Below, piece after piece: positions 45,181 to 56,876 of a DNA stretch of 64,000 bases. Location of the stretch: contig NZ_PKKM01000009.1 of NCBI RefSeq assembly GCF_002847525.1, positions 62,001 through 126,000 on the forward strand. Direction: 5' to 3'. Positions within the stretch are counted from its first letter, which is position 1, and each line of letters starts with the position of its first letter. This stretch comes from Schaalia odontolytica. Its GTDB lineage: Bacteria; Actinomycetota; Actinomycetes; Actinomycetales; Actinomycetaceae. The translations under genes and the position numbers were made by a program. The notes below the pieces were generated by a model. It worked only from the letters and a program-made list of their open reading frames with translations, searched no databases and was not told the origin of the DNA.

Positions 45181-48100
45181 GTGTCCACCGACGCACCTCG
45201 CCCCCGCATCGAACCCGTCGTCGTCTCCGACGAATTCACGGTCGTTGGGCTCTACCACCCGACTCGCGACCAGGAGCAGGACTACCAGAGCGAAGCCGCC
45301 CTCGAGGACGACCTCATCAAACAGCTGTGCGCCCAAGCCTACGAATATGTGGACATCCACGACCGCGACGGCCTGGAAGCGAACCTGCGCGTCCAGCTCG
45401 AGGCCCTCAATAACTACCGTTTCAGCGACCGGGAATGGAAGGACTTCTACCGTCATTCGATCGTTGACGTCCGCTCCTCCGACGGGAACCCCGTCGTCGC
45501 CAAAGCCCGCCGCATCCAGGAGGACCACGTGCAGGTCCTCACCCGCGACGACGGCACCACCAAGAACATCAGCCTCATCGACAAGACCAACATTCACCGC
45601 AACAAGGTGCAGGTGATCCGCCAGTACGCCATCGACACGGGCGCGCGCTCCAATCGATACGACGTCACCATTCTCGTCAACGGCCTGCCCCTCGTTCATA
45701 TCGAACTGAAGCGGCGCGGCAAAGAACTGCGCGAAGCTTTCAACCAGATCGACCGCTACCAGCGCGACTCCTTCCACGCCAGCGCCGGAGACGGACTCTT
45801 TGGCTACGTGCAGATCTTCGTCATCTCCAACGGCGCACACACCAAGTACTACTCCAACACCGTGCGCCTCCAGCACATCACCGAAAACCAGGGCACGCGC
45901 CGACAGGTGGCCGCCGCGAACGCGCGATCTTACGAATTCACCATGTGGTGGACCGACGCCGCGAACAATCAGATTTCGGACCTCACCGACTTCGCCGCCA
46001 CATTTTTGGCCAAGCGCACGATCCTCGCCATCCTTACGCGCTACTGCGTGCTCAACACCCGCGATGAACTCCTCGTGATGCGCCCCTACCAGATCGCCGC
46101 GACCGAAGCGATCCTCCAGCGCATCAAGACCTCCAGCATGAACAACCAGACGGGCACCGTCGCCGCCGGCGGATACATCTGGCACACCACCGGCTCCGGA
46201 AAGACCCTCACGTCCTTCAAGAGTGCAAAGCTCGCTGCAGGCATGGAGGGGGTCGACAAGGTTCTCTTCGTCGTTGACCGCAAGGACCTCGACCATCAGA
46301 CCATCCGCGAATATAACGCCTTCGCCGAGGGGACCGTCTCCGCCAACCAATCCACACGCCAGCTCGCCCAGCAAATCAACGATCCGTCCACGCCGATCAT
46401 CGTCACCACCATCCAAAAGCTCGCGACCTTCGTCAAGAGCCACCGCGGGCACGCCATCTACTCCGGGCACGTCGTCCTCGTCTTCGACGAATGTCACCGC
46501 AGCCAGTTCGGCGACATGCACACCGACATCACGCGAGCCTTCCGCAACTACCACCTCTTCGGCTTCACCGGAACACCCATCTTCGCGGAAAACGCCTCCA
46601 GCTCCGGCAAAGCAAACCTACGGACGACCGAGCAGGCCTTCGGGGACCAGCTGCACTCCTACACAATCGTCGACGCCATCCGGGACAAGACCGTCCTGCC
46701 GTTCCGCGTCGACTACCTCAACTCGTTCCGCGTGCGAGACGGCATCGACAACCACGACGTCGAAGGCATCGATACTGACAGCGCCTACATGAACCCGCAG
46801 CGCATCTCGGCCGTGGTCTCCTACATCCTCGAACACTTCAACCAAAAGACGAAGCGGCATGCCTCCTTCCAGTACAAGGAACGGCGCGTCAACGGCTTCA
46901 ACTCCCTGTTCGCCACCTCCTCCATCAAAGCTGCTCGCGCCTACTACCAGGAGTTCAAGCGCCAGCAGGCCGACCTGCCGGAGGCGCGCAGGCTCAGCGT
47001 CGGAATTATCTACTCATACGCGCCCAACGCCGAGGCGCCGGGTACAGGCCTGCTCTCCGAAGAATCCATGGATCCCTCGGCCCTCTCCCAGGACGACCGT
47101 GCCTTCCTCGACGAGGCGATCGCCGACTACAACCAGCAGTTCGGTGCCAGCTTCGGCACCGATGCCTCGGGATTCGAGGGATACTACACGAGCCTGTCAA
47201 CGGCTCTTGCCGAAAGACGCATCGACCTGGTGATCGTCGTCGACATGTTCCTCACCGGCTTCGACTCCAAGTCCCTCAACACCCTGTGGGTCGACAAGAA
47301 CCTGCGCGCCCACGGCCTCATCCAGGCCTTCTCGCGCACAAACCGAATCCTCAACTCCGTCAAGACATTCGGAAACATCGTCTGCTTCCGCAACCTCGAA
47401 GAGGCCACGAACGACGCGATCGCCCTCTTCGGCAACAAAGAAGCGCGCGGTCAGGTACTCCTGCGCCCATACGGCGAGTACCTGTCCACCTACCTCGAGA
47501 CCATCGAGCAGCTTCGCATCGACTTCCCCCTGCTCATCGGATCGATCGCATCCGAAAAGGAACAGAAGCGCTTCATCGACCTCATGGGGCAGGTCCTGCG
47601 CCTGCGCAATATCCTCACGTCCTTCGATGACTTCGAGGGTGATGACACGATCGCCCCGCGCGAGCTCGAAGACTACAGGAGCGTCTACCTGGACCTCTAT
47701 CACGAGGCGCGCGAGCGCTCAAAGGTGGAGAAGGAACCGATCGCGGATGAGCTCGTCTTCGAAATGGAGCTCGTCAAGCAGGTCGACATCAACGTCGACT
47801 ACATCCTCATGCTCGTCGAACACCATCGCGGCGAGCGCGGCGACGGCGACGACCGCGAAATCCCCGTTGAAATCACGCGCGCCCTCGCTGCGTCACCCGC
47901 CCTGCGCGGCAAACGCGACCTTATCGAAGAGTTCTACCGCCGAGTGTCCCTCAACGGGGACGTCCCCACAGAGTTCGAGTCCTTCATCGCCGCCAAGCGC
48001 GACAGCGAACTCGACGCAATCATCGAGGCCGAACGCCTCGGAGAGGGCGCGCGGGACTTCGCGTACGACTCCCTGCGCGAGGGCTACGTCCCCGACGAAG

Positions 48101-48234
48101 GGACAGGCCTGTCCTCGATCCTCCCGCCGGCCCGCCGCTTCGGTGGCGGTGGCAGCCGCGAAGCCATCCGCTCGCGCGTCCTCGACGCCCTGCGGACCTG
48201 GGTCGAACGATTCTCCGGACTCGGAGGACTCTGA
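45181..48234 (+). CDS. hsdR: Type I restriction endonuclease subunit HsdR
   Basis: A 1017-aa motor-nuclease. The N-terminal PD-(D/E)xK-type region ends with VHIELKRRGKELREAFNQI near residue 180; SF2 translocase motifs follow: TTGSGKTLTSF near 338, DECHRS near 438, FTGTPIF near 462, and TGFDSKSLNTLWVDK near 695. It cuts DNA unmodified by HsdMS after translocation. GTG start with AAAGGAACGCGA before it. It is transcribed separately from hsdMS, with an antisense gene between. Confidence 0.94.
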   Translation: MSTDAPRPRIEPVVVSDEFTVVGLYHPTRDQEQDYQSEAALEDDLIKQLCAQAYEYVDIHDRDGLEANLRVQLEALNNYRFSDREWKDFYRHSIVDVRSSDGNPVVAKARRIQEDHVQVLTRDDGTTKNISLIDKTNIHRNKVQVIRQYAIDTGARSNRYDVTILVNGLPLVHIELKRRGKELREAFNQIDRYQRDSFHASAGDGLFGYVQIFVISNGAHTKYYSNTVRLQHITENQGTRRQVAAANARSYEFTMWWTDAANNQISDLTDFAATFLAKRTILAILTRYCVLNTRDELLVMRPYQIAATEAILQRIKTSSMNNQTGTVAAGGYIWHTTGSGKTLTSFKSAKLAAGMEGVDKVLFVVDRKDLDHQTIREYNAFAEGTVSANQSTRQLAQQINDPSTPIIVTTIQKLATFVKSHRGHAIYSGHVVLVFDECHRSQFGDMHTDITRAFRNYHLFGFTGTPIFAENASSSGKANLRTTEQAFGDQLHSYTIVDAIRDKTVLPFRVDYLNSFRVRDGIDNHDVEGIDTDSAYMNPQRISAVVSYILEHFNQKTKRHASFQYKERRVNGFNSLFATSSIKAARAYYQEFKRQQADLPEARRLSVGIIYSYAPNAEAPGTGLLSEESMDPSALSQDDRAFLDEAIADYNQQFGASFGTDASGFEGYYTSLSTALAERRIDLVIVVDMFLTGFDSKSLNTLWVDKNLRAHGLIQAFSRTNRILNSVKTFGNIVCFRNLEEATNDAIALFGNKEARGQVLLRPYGEYLSTYLETIEQLRIDFPLLIGSIASEKEQKRFIDLMGQVLRLRNILTSFDDFEGDDTIAPRELEDYRSVYLDLYHEARERSKVEKEPIADELVFEMELVKQVDINVDYILMLVEHHRGERGDGDDREIPVEITRALAASPALRGKRDLIEEFYRRVSLNGDVPTEFESFIAAKRDSELDAIIEAERLGEGARDFAYDSLREGYVPDEGTGLSSILPPARRFGGGGSREAIRSRVLDALRTWVERFSGLGGL

Positions 48235-48240
48235 CGAACC

Positions 48241-48272
48241 GGCCCCGGCCTCGTGAAAGCGAGGTCGGGGCC
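48241..48272 (+). terminator. Terminator after hsdR (CCCCGGCCTCGT element)
   Basis: GGCCCCGGCCTCG-N6-CGAGGTCGGGGCC, one G-T wobble. Confidence 0.85.
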
Positions 48273-48331
48273 AGTTTGCGCCTTTTGTCTAGCGGCAGGG
48301 GAGTAGCCGAAACCGCTCCTGGGGAAACGGA

Positions 48332-48865
48332 CTACTGCTCGTCGGTGTCGGTGTCGGCTTCAGTGACCGCGGTGGTGGTCGTAGGGGTGTCTGCCTCTGT
48401 GTCTTCGGAATCGCTGTTCGCACTGTCGTCAGGCTCAATGGTGCTGTCAGGGGCGCTGGGCGTGGCAGTTCGCTGAGGATCCGGCGAGTGGAAGATCTCG
48501 CGGAGCCCCCACGCGAAGAAGGCAGCGAAGAAGTGGAAGGGCATCCATGAAGTCACGAGCCACCAGTCGGACCCGCTGCCGGCAATGCCCGCCGCCAGAC
48601 GTCCGAACCACCACAGGATGGGTACGTCGGCGAGGACAGTAACAGCGATCACGATAGCCTTCCACAACCCGGCGTGGTCGAGAAAATCCCGGGAGATGGA
48701 CGCCAACACCTGGAAGAAGGTGAAGAAGCCCATGAGACAGAAAAAAGCCAACAGAACGAGGCTGGATGACAAGGAGAGTACGAGTAAGACCAGGAGGCCC
48801 ACTTGGAGCATCAGATACCGGACGATGAATGTAATAATCCCTCGAGGGTCCCGCATATCAATCAT
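48332..48865 (-). CDS. Membrane protein, paralogue A
   Basis: A 177-aa protein with three to four transmembrane helices (about 10-45, 65-85, 100-120) and an acidic Thr/Asp/Ser-rich C-terminal tail. The N-terminus is DMRDPRGIITFIVRYL. It is a paralogue of the product at 49524-50072: the membrane halves differ while RTATPSAPDSTIEPDDS and the tail are nearly identical. TAGGAT is 6 nt before the ATG, as in the paralogue. No family recognised. Confidence 0.75.
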   Translation of the reverse strand: MIDMRDPRGIITFIVRYLMLQVGLLVLLVLSLSSSLVLLAFFCLMGFFTFFQVLASISRDFLDHAGLWKAIVIAVTVLADVPILWWFGRLAAGIAGSGSDWWLVTSWMPFHFFAAFFAWGLREIFHSPDPQRTATPSAPDSTIEPDDSANSDSEDTEADTPTTTTAVTEADTDTDEQ

Positions 48866-48951
48866 GCCCCCATCCTAACGGGGCCCTCAGGCGCGAGGTC
48901 CAGCCCCTCATGACCCTTGGTCACGGCGATACTAGCCCGCTCTGCTTCCTC

Positions 48952-48963
48952 CCCCGGCCTCGT
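48952..48963. repeat. Lone CCCCGGCCTCGT element upstream of the TfoX gene
   Basis: Exact copy with no nearby complement, about 140 nt before the TfoX-domain start. Confidence 0.8.
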
Positions 48964-49102
48964 TTATCAATGAACGAACATGGTCAGCGGGCTCGATCTA
49001 AGGCTCCTACACTGTTTTTCACACGCCACAAAAGAGGACGGCCGCTCAATGCAGCGCAGGCTCAGATGAGTGTGTTGTTGAGCGGGAAAGTGAGGAAGAA
49101 CG

Positions 49103-49423
49103 ATGTCGTCCACCGAGCAATACCTGGATTTCGTGCTCGACCTGCTGGGCGAGCTGGACGACGTGGCGCACCGCAAGATGATGGGCGGATACGTCCTCTA
49201 CTACCGGGGCAAGGTCATCGGCGGCATCTACCGCGGCGACCGCTTCCTGCTCAAGGTCACGCCCGCCTCCGAACGGCTTCTGCCCGAGGCCCCGCGCGCC
49301 ATCCCCTACGAGGGAGCGAAGGAGATGCTCCTCGTCGAGGTGGAGGATCGCGACGTACTGCGCGACGTCGTCGACGCGATGTGGGAGGAGCTACCTGCAC
49401 CGAAGAAGAGGAACAAGAAGTAG
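49103..49423 (+). CDS. TfoX N-terminal domain protein
   Basis: A 106-aa single-domain protein with the TfoX-N pattern HRKMMGGYVLYYRGKVIGGI and FLLKVTPAS, ending in a Lys-rich tail. TfoX/Sxy is a competence regulator in gammaproteobacteria; single-domain actinobacterial homologues have no established role. GTGAGGAAGAACG precedes the ATG. It is wedged between the two membrane paralogues on the opposite strand. Confidence 0.85.
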   Translation: MSSTEQYLDFVLDLLGELDDVAHRKMMGGYVLYYRGKVIGGIYRGDRFLLKVTPASERLLPEAPRAIPYEGAKEMLLVEVEDRDVLRDVVDAMWEELPAPKKRNKK

Positions 49424-49429
49424 GCGTCT

Positions 49430-49467
49430 GGCCCCGGCCTCGTTCATTCATCGACGAGGCCGGGGCC
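49430..49467. terminator. Bidirectional terminator (paired CCCCGGCCTCGT)
   Basis: GGCCCCGGCCTCGT and its exact complement around a 10-nt loop, 6 nt past the TfoX stop. Confidence 0.88.
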
Positions 49468-49523
49468 GGGGTGTGTGCTCTGCCTGAGGGTGGGGGAGCG
49501 GTTGAGCCGCTCCCAAAAACGGA

Positions 49524-50072
<549 letters not shown>

Positions 50073-50180
50073 GCCCCCATCCTAACGGGGCCCTGAAGTG
50101 TGCAGGTAAGTGCATCAGAGTACCGCTGTTGCATGGTTACACCGCCCGAGCAATCCTCCCTCCTCCAGATCCATCATGCT

Positions 50181-50219
50181 CCCGGCCCCGGCCTCGTATT
50201 GGACGAGACCAGGGCCGGG
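50181..50219. terminator. Terminator downstream of the quinone reductase-like gene
   Basis: CCCGGCCCCGGCCTCGT pairs with ACGAGACCAGGGCCGGG (two mismatches), facing the minus-strand gene at 50255. Confidence 0.75.
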
Positions 50220-50254
50220 CTGCATGTTCCGCCTGATGGCAGGGGAGCAGAAGC

Positions 50255-50806
50255 TCAGAGTGAAGAGACGAACTCCGCGAGGCGCTTCGCGTGCTCGCGC
50301 GAACGCTCCACCATGTCGGCGCGCGCCGCCTCATCCGTGCGATTCGCGTACGACACCCCGTACAGGGGAAGGGTCCCCGCAAACTCCATGCCCGTCAGCG
50401 CACACGTCGCCTTCGCGGGCGTCAGCAAGTCGTTGAAATCGACGGAATCTAGCGCGTAGTAAGCCTGAGAAGCCCCCGTCGTTACCGACACGACCAGCTT
50501 CTTACCGCGCAGAGCCGTACCCGAAGACCCGTGGCTGAAACCGCGCACAAACACGTCCTCCATCCACTTCTGCAGCAACGCAGGCCAGCCGTACCACCAC
50601 AGCGGATACTGCAACACGATGACGTCCGCGGCGCGAAGCTTTTCCTGCTCCGCCTCAACGTCGAACGTGTACTCCGGATAGAGGTCATCGAGATGATCAA
50701 TCTCGGCGCCAGGAAGCAGGATCGCAAGCTCCTCCAGGATCGTCTTATTCGCAACCGAATCATCGCCGGTGCGCGGGTGCCCCGACACAATCAACACGTT
50801 GGACAT
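50255..50806 (-). CDS. NAD(P)H-dependent flavodoxin-fold oxidoreductase (NQO/KefF/MdaB type)
   Basis: A 183-aa flavoprotein of the Flavodoxin_2 family: FMN/FAD phosphate-binding N-terminus VLIVSGHPRTGDDS and the diagnostic LQYPLWWYGWPALLQKWMEDV. It probably reduces quinones or similar electrophiles by two electrons. ATG 50806 with AAAGGAAATGCG before it defines the start; the frame stays open upstream, but that region belongs to the divergent transporter gene. Confidence 0.9.
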   Translation of the reverse strand: MSNVLIVSGHPRTGDDSVANKTILEELAILLPGAEIDHLDDLYPEYTFDVEAEQEKLRAADVIVLQYPLWWYGWPALLQKWMEDVFVRGFSHGSSGTALRGKKLVVSVTTGASQAYYALDSVDFNDLLTPAKATCALTGMEFAGTLPLYGVSYANRTDEAARADMVERSREHAKRLAEFVSSL

Positions 50807-50935
50807 CGCATTTCCTTTCGTTGATGCGAGGAGTCTACGCCCGCCCGTGGGCCCGTGAACAGGGCCTGGACTTCCATTTCGCGCGGGGTGAAGCCCGTCC
50901 CCGAAGAGAAAACCGCGCAGTACTACAGTAGAAGC

Positions 50936-51736
50936 ATGGCCAACACCGACTCCCAGCCCCTCACCATGAACCGCATCCTCCTCGTCATCGCGACAGGCGT
51001 AGGCGCTGGATTCCTCTCCGGACTCTTTGGAGTGGGAGGCGGCCTCGTCATCGTGCCCGCCCTGATGGCCGTCCTGGGCATGGATCAGCGCCGAGCCTCG
51101 GCCACGTCCCTCGCCGCCATCATCGTCACCGCCGCCGTCGGCTCGGGAAACTACGCCCTGCACGGCGAGGTCTCCTGGGCCGGAGCCGCCCTCCTCGTGC
51201 TTGGCGCGCTCGCGGGCTCTCAGATCGGTGTGTGGCTCCTGCGCCGCCTCCCCGCGCCCGCCTTGCCCTGGATCCTCATCGGCTTCACCGTCTTCGTTAT
51301 CGTCTCCCAATACCTGCACGTCCCCACGCGCGAGGGAGCCGTCTCGCTGACACCGGCCTCGTGCGCCCTTATGATCCTGGTTGGCCTGTGCGCCGGCATC
51401 CTCTCCGGCCTGGTCGGCGTGGGCGGCGGATCCGTCATCGTGCCCGGCATGGAGCTCGCCGTCGGCGCGGGAGACCTCATCGCGCGCGGCACGTCTCTCC
51501 TCGTCATGATCCCCACCGGCATTGCCGGCACTGTCACCAATCTGCGCCACCGCATGGTCGACCTACGCGTCGGCCTCATCGTCGGCGTATCCGCAGCGGC
51601 CACGACCCCCGTCGGGCGCCTCGTGGCCACGTGGGTATCCCCGAGCGTGGGCGCGATCCTCTTCAACATCTTCCTGCTGTCCATCATTGCCTCGACGATC
51701 CTGAAGATGCGTAAGAAGGCGCACGCCCAGGGCTAA
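50936..51736 (+). CDS. TSUP family membrane exporter/permease (TauE/SafE)
   Basis: A 266-aa protein with eight hydrophobic segments in two inverted halves, each opening with the TSUP glycine motif (FLSGLFGVGGGLVIVPAL and ILSGLVGVGGGSVIVPGM). The family moves sulfite, sulfonates or other organic anions; the substrate is unknown here. TACAGT is 6 nt before ATG 50936, giving a leaderless start and excluding upstream in-frame codons. Confidence 0.9.
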   Translation: MANTDSQPLTMNRILLVIATGVGAGFLSGLFGVGGGLVIVPALMAVLGMDQRRASATSLAAIIVTAAVGSGNYALHGEVSWAGAALLVLGALAGSQIGVWLLRRLPAPALPWILIGFTVFVIVSQYLHVPTREGAVSLTPASCALMILVGLCAGILSGLVGVGGGSVIVPGMELAVGAGDLIARGTSLLVMIPTGIAGTVTNLRHRMVDLRVGLIVGVSAAATTPVGRLVATWVSPSVGAILFNIFLLSIIASTILKMRKKAHAQG

Positions 51737-51828
51737 ACGATTCCGTACGGAATAGCGGCTTTGCCTGCGAGTTTCCCGTTTGATCAGGGAGGCATCTTCT
51801 ACGCCAGCCGCGACTGCGGTCGCCTAGA

Positions 51829-51942
51829 AATTTCGCATGCAATTCCCGACCACTGCTTCGTGGGTGCCACGAGAAAACCGCATGATTCCAACGATCTGAT
51901 TTCAAAAGTCAAAACAGTTGAGAGGGAATTGCATGCGAAATT
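51829..51942. repeat. Element bounded by perfect 19-bp inverted repeats
   Basis: AATTTCGCATGCAATTCCC at 51829-51847 and its exact complement at 51924-51942, with a 76-nt AT-richer interior that holds a small CGTGG-GTG-CCACG hairpin. It lies in a 380-bp gap without a credible gene, between the TSUP gene and the fumC terminator. It could be a MITE-like element, a long RNA stem-loop or a dispersed palindromic repeat. Confidence 0.75.
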
Positions 51943-52052
51943 GGTGAGAGGGCGGAAAATATCGTCAGGAAGCCTGGCGTCATGCCGGGACATGCTGACC
52001 CCGTGCATGAAGCGCACCCCCACCCGCCGCACGGATACCTGCATGCGCAAAG

Positions 52053-52084
52053 GGCCCCGGCCTCGTGGAAACGAGACCGGGGCC
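52053..52084 (-). terminator. Terminator after fumC (CCCCGGCCTCGT element)
   Basis: GGCCCCGGCCTCGT-GGAA-ACGAGACCGGGGCC, one mismatch. Confidence 0.85.
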
Positions 52085-52118
52085 AAACGCTAAGCCGCGC
52101 TAGCGCGCCTGAAGCGGA

Positions 52119-53528
<1,410 letters not shown>

Positions 53529-53616
53529 AGGTGGCTCCTTCGCGTAGGGCTTACGTACCCCTCTAGGATAGCGCCGCCCGCGCGTTGAGGCGTGGGGCAC
53601 TCGTCCTAGTCGCGTC

Positions 53617-54954
53617 CTAGTCGCGCGCGCGGGCCTCGAGATCAGCGTGGTGTAGTAGCCACCAGGCGCAGGCACACGACAGGGCGACGAGCGAGAGCGC
53701 CAGCAGGAAAGGTGACAGCGGCATCCAGCCGTACAGGGCCGTGGCGCTCACGGGGGCCACGATCCACGTGATAGCGCCGGTCGCGTTGATGACGCCGGCG
53801 ATGCCGCCCTGCTCGCGCGCGCTCACCGCCAGGGACGCGCCCGCCGAGTAGCCGGGGGAGGCCATGCCCGAGGCGACGCCCATAGTGAACGTCGAGACTG
53901 CCAGCGCCCACAGCGACGGCGCGATCGTCAGGCACGCGAGGGCCACGAGGGCGAGCGTCATGCCCGTGCGCAGGAGAGTGCGCGGGCTCCACCCCAGGCG
54001 CGGCACGACGATCAGCTGCATGAGCATGGCTCCGGCGGCGTTGGCCAGCAGCATGAGGGCGGTGACGGAAACGGCGGGCGCGGGCTCAAGTCCGCCGCGG
54101 TCCTGGACGAGGAAGCCCATCGTGATCTGAACGACGCCGTTCGCAAAGTAGATGCCGAACACCGAGGCGATCCACGGGGCGATGCGCCGGTCGGTCCACC
54201 GCACGCGCGGGGGCAGCTCGGCGGTGGCTGTCGTCCCGCTCGCGGTGTTCGTGTCCGCCGCTTCAGTCGACGAGGCCGGGGCAGCCTGCCCGGGTTGCGT
54301 GTCCTTGGTTGTCAGGCGAGGCAGGCGCCTCCTCGTGCGCGTGGAGGCTCCGTCGCGGGGCAGCCAGATGAGAGCGATCGCCAGGGCGATGAGGACGAAG
54401 ATCGGGGTGGCGTGTACGGGGCCGAAGATCCACCAGGCGCCCAGAGCTGAGGAGACGAGGGAGCCGACCATCACCGACAGGTTGATCGCGCCGGAGAACG
54501 CGGACGTGCCGCGTACGCGCGAGGCCTCGTCGGGGGTCACCTCGGCGACGAGGGCCTGGCCCGTCGGCGGGATCGCCGCGACGGCCGCACCGAAGAAGGG
54601 GCCGCGCGCCACCATAATGGCGCCAGCAGCGAGGAAAACACCGACGTAACCGGCCGCGCGCGCCCACACGGCCGCCGAAAAAAGCGTGCCCGCCGTGAGC
54701 GCCAAGAACAGCGCCAACAGGATGACGCGCCTGCGTCCCCAGGCGATCGAACGGCGCCCCCAGAACTGGCTGAGCGCCGTCACCGCGGCGGCCGCCAAGG
54801 ACACGGCCGCTCCCACGATCCACTCGGGCAGATCAAGGGCGCGCGACAAGGGAGCGATCGACACGTTGAGCATGTTTTGCGCTGTGTACGTAAACAGCGC
54901 GATTGCCACGAGCGCGCGCAGCGTCGGATTCGTCAGCAAAGGTGATGAGGGCAC
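53617..54954 (-). CDS. MFS transporter
   Basis: A 445-aa protein with 12 predicted helices in two halves separated by a roughly 60-residue polar loop (about 205-260) rich in Ser/Thr/Ala/Arg. Motif A-like [16 protein letters not shown] follows helix 2. The substrate is unknown; a drug-efflux type is typical. GTG start with TAGGAT 5 nt upstream. The polar loop contains an exact ACGAGGCCGGGG element (54270-54281). Confidence 0.82.
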   Translation of the reverse strand: MPSSPLLTNPTLRALVAIALFTYTAQNMLNVSIAPLSRALDLPEWIVGAAVSLAAAAVTALSQFWGRRSIAWGRRRVILLALFLALTAGTLFSAAVWARAAGYVGVFLAAGAIMVARGPFFGAAVAAIPPTGQALVAEVTPDEASRVRGTSAFSGAINLSVMVGSLVSSALGAWWIFGPVHATPIFVLIALAIALIWLPRDGASTRTRRRLPRLTTKDTQPGQAAPASSTEAADTNTASGTTATAELPPRVRWTDRRIAPWIASVFGIYFANGVVQITMGFLVQDRGGLEPAPAVSVTALMLLANAAGAMLMQLIVVPRLGWSPRTLLRTGMTLALVALACLTIAPSLWALAVSTFTMGVASGMASPGYSAGASLAVSAREQGGIAGVINATGAITWIVAPVSATALYGWMPLSPFLLALSLVALSCACAWWLLHHADLEARARD

Positions 54955-54972
54955 AATGCATCCTACGACGAA

Positions 54973-54995
54973 GGCCCCGCGCGATGCGCGGGGCC
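54973..54995 (-). terminator. Terminator after folA
   Basis: GGCCCCGCGC-GAT-GCGCGGGGCC between the folA stop and the MFS start. Confidence 0.7.
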
Positions 54996-55030
54996 TTGCC
55001 GGACAAGTATCGAAACGGGGGGAGCGTCGC

Positions 55031-55564
55031 TTATCGTTGCACCCAGGTGCTCACCTTCCAGCGAGCGTCCCCGGAGCGCTCACGCCACTCGGCGTCGCTG
55101 CGCTCCTCGTCCCGGCGCCACAGCGCCGGATCCAGCGGCGGCGCGTACACGAAGGTCGACCCCTCGGGTGCGCTCGCGGCCACGTCCAGCTCCAGGTCGG
55201 TTACCACGGCCTCGTCGAGGAGGGGAAGGGTCTGCGCGTAGAGCTGCGCCCCGCCCGTGATCCAGATGTAGGGGGCGTCCGTACGCGCCGTTTCCTCGCG
55301 CGCAATCTCCAGGGCCTCGTCGACGGAGGAAACGACGAGAGCGCCCTCGGCCTCGTACCCGGGTGTGCGGGTGATGACGATGTTCGTGCGGCCCGGCAGG
55401 GCGCGCCCGAGGGCCTCCCACGAGCGGCGGCCCATGATGATCGGGCAGCTCATCGTGGACTCCTTGAAGTGGCGGAAATCAGCGGGAACATGCCAGGACA
55501 TGGCCGTGCCCGTCCCAATGATCCCGTTGCAATCCTGCGCCCAAATCGCTCCCAGCTTCGTCAT
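55031..55564 (-). CDS. folA: Dihydrofolate reductase
   Basis: A 177-aa enzyme regenerating tetrahydrofolate. Family segments: [13 protein letters not shown] at the N-terminus, [13 protein letters not shown] with the active-site acidic residue, and [22 protein letters not shown] for NADPH. Overlaps the thyA stop by 4 nt, which couples it to the enzyme producing its dihydrofolate substrate. Confidence 0.95.
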   Translation of the reverse strand: MTKLGAIWAQDCNGIIGTGTAMSWHVPADFRHFKESTMSCPIIMGRRSWEALGRALPGRTNIVITRTPGYEAEGALVVSSVDEALEIAREETARTDAPYIWITGGAQLYAQTLPLLDEAVVTDLELDVAASAPEGSTFVYAPPLDPALWRRDEERSDAEWRERSGDARWKVSTWVQR

Positions 55565-56364
55565 ACCGCGACCGGAGCCTTGATCGTGGGGTGATGCTGG
55601 TAGTCCGTCACCGAAATGTCATCGAAGGAGTACTCGAACATCGAGGGAGCGTGTCCGAGCTCCAGGCGCGGGAACGGGTACGGCTCGCGGCTCAGCTGCT
55701 CGGTCACCTGCTGAGTGTGGTTGGAGTAGATGTGGCAGTCCCCGCCCGTCCAAATGAAGTCGCCGACTTCCAGGCCCGCCTGCTGGGCGAACATGTGGGT
55801 GAGCAGCGAGTAGGACGCGATGTTGAAGGGCACACCCAGGAACATGTCCGCGCTGCGCTGGTAGAGCTGCAGCGACAGGCGGCCGTCGGCCACGTACAGC
55901 TGGAAGAACGCGTGGCAGGGCTCGAGCGCCATCTGCGGCAGGTCGCCGACGTTCCACGCGGACACCACCATGCGGCGCGAATCCGGGTTCGTCTTCAGCG
56001 TCTCGAGGACCTGGGAGATCTGGTCGATGTGGCGGCCATCCCCGGCGTTCCACGAACGCCACTGGACGCCGTATACCGGGCCCAGCTCGCCGTCCTCGTC
56101 TGCCCACTCGTTCCAGATGCGGATGCCGTTGTCGCGCAGCCAGGACACGTTCGACGACCCCGACAGGAACCAGAGCAGCTCGCCGACCACCGACTTGAGG
56201 TGCACGCGCTTGGTCGTGATCAGCGGGAATCCCTTGGACAGGTCGTAGCGCAGCTGCGCGCCGAACATGGAGCGCGTGCCCGTGCCCGTGCGGTCGCCCT
56301 TCGGGGTGCCCTCGGCCATGATGCGCGCCAGCAGGTCCTCGTACTGGCGGTCGACGGCGCTCAC
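55561..56364 (-). CDS. thyA: Thymidylate synthase
   Basis: A 267-aa enzyme making dTMP from dUMP and methylene-THF. The catalytic Cys is in [12 protein letters not shown] near 150; dUMP/folate contacts in [23 protein letters not shown] 56364 ([12 protein letters not shown]) is the start, 1 nt after the osmC stop; a longer in-frame start lies inside osmC. Operon osmC-thyA-folA. Confidence 0.95.
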   Translation of the reverse strand: MSAVDRQYEDLLARIMAEGTPKGDRTGTGTRSMFGAQLRYDLSKGFPLITTKRVHLKSVVGELLWFLSGSSNVSWLRDNGIRIWNEWADEDGELGPVYGVQWRSWNAGDGRHIDQISQVLETLKTNPDSRRMVVSAWNVGDLPQMALEPCHAFFQLYVADGRLSLQLYQRSADMFLGVPFNIASYSLLTHMFAQQAGLEVGDFIWTGGDCHIYSNHTQQVTEQLSREPYPFPRLELGHAPSMFEYSFDDISVTDYQHHPTIKAPVAV

Positions 56365-56365
56365 G

Positions 56366-56791
56366 TCAGTCGATCCGCTCGTTCGTCCACGTGTGCGAGG
56401 CCGACAGCGCCTGGTCGACGACCGAGTGCTCGATCGTGCAGTTGCGCTTGATCGCGGCATCGGCGCGACGCTTCAGATCCTCGATCTCTTCCTCAGACAG
56501 TGCGGACATGTCCTGGACCAGCTCGACGTCCACGTGCGTGAAGCGGTCGTTGTCCTGGTCGTAGTCGGCGGAGACACCGACGAACTGCTCGAAATCGTCG
56601 CCCAGGCGGGCGGCCATGCGCGCGTCTGAACTCATCGCGTTGCAGCCCGCGAGCGCGAGCTTGAGCAGGTCGCCGGGGGAGAAGAGGCCGGGGCCGTGAC
56701 CGATGCGGATTTCGGCGCCGTCCTGGTTGCGGGCGACGTATTGACGCACGCCCGTACGCTGCATGTACAGAGACTTAGGTGTATCACTCAT
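56366..56791 (-). CDS. OsmC/Ohr family protein
   Basis: A 141-aa protein with both redox cysteines in typical OsmC positions: [12 protein letters not shown] near residue 50 and [10 protein letters not shown] near 120. It likely reduces organic hydroperoxides. CACAAT ends 7 nt before ATG 56791, so the transcript is leaderless and the longer in-frame start at 56971 is rejected. It opens the osmC-thyA-folA run. Confidence 0.9.
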   Translation of the reverse strand: MSDTPKSLYMQRTGVRQYVARNQDGAEIRIGHGPGLFSPGDLLKLALAGCNAMSSDARMAARLGDDFEQFVGVSADYDQDNDRFTHVDVELVQDMSALSEEEIEDLKRRADAAIKRNCTIEHSVVDQALSASHTWTNERID

Positions 56792-56815
56792 GGCACCTAT
56801 TGTGTCGCGAAAAGA

Positions 56816-56852
56816 CCCCGCCCGCCCGGCAACATGCGCGGGGCGGGCGGGG
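56816..56852 (-). terminator. Terminator after the DUF2505 gene
   Basis: CCCCGCCCGCCC-N13-GGGCGGGCGGGG. Confidence 0.8.
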
Positions 56853-56876
56853 TTCCGCGCAGAGCGTAGCGTGGGC

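Noticed and set aside
51761..52093. 110-codon plus-strand ORF and its 95-codon antisense across the inverted-repeat element
   Set aside because: Both pass through the perfect inverted repeat (each encodes an ELHAK-like phrase because of it) and continue into the fumC terminator; no start signals.
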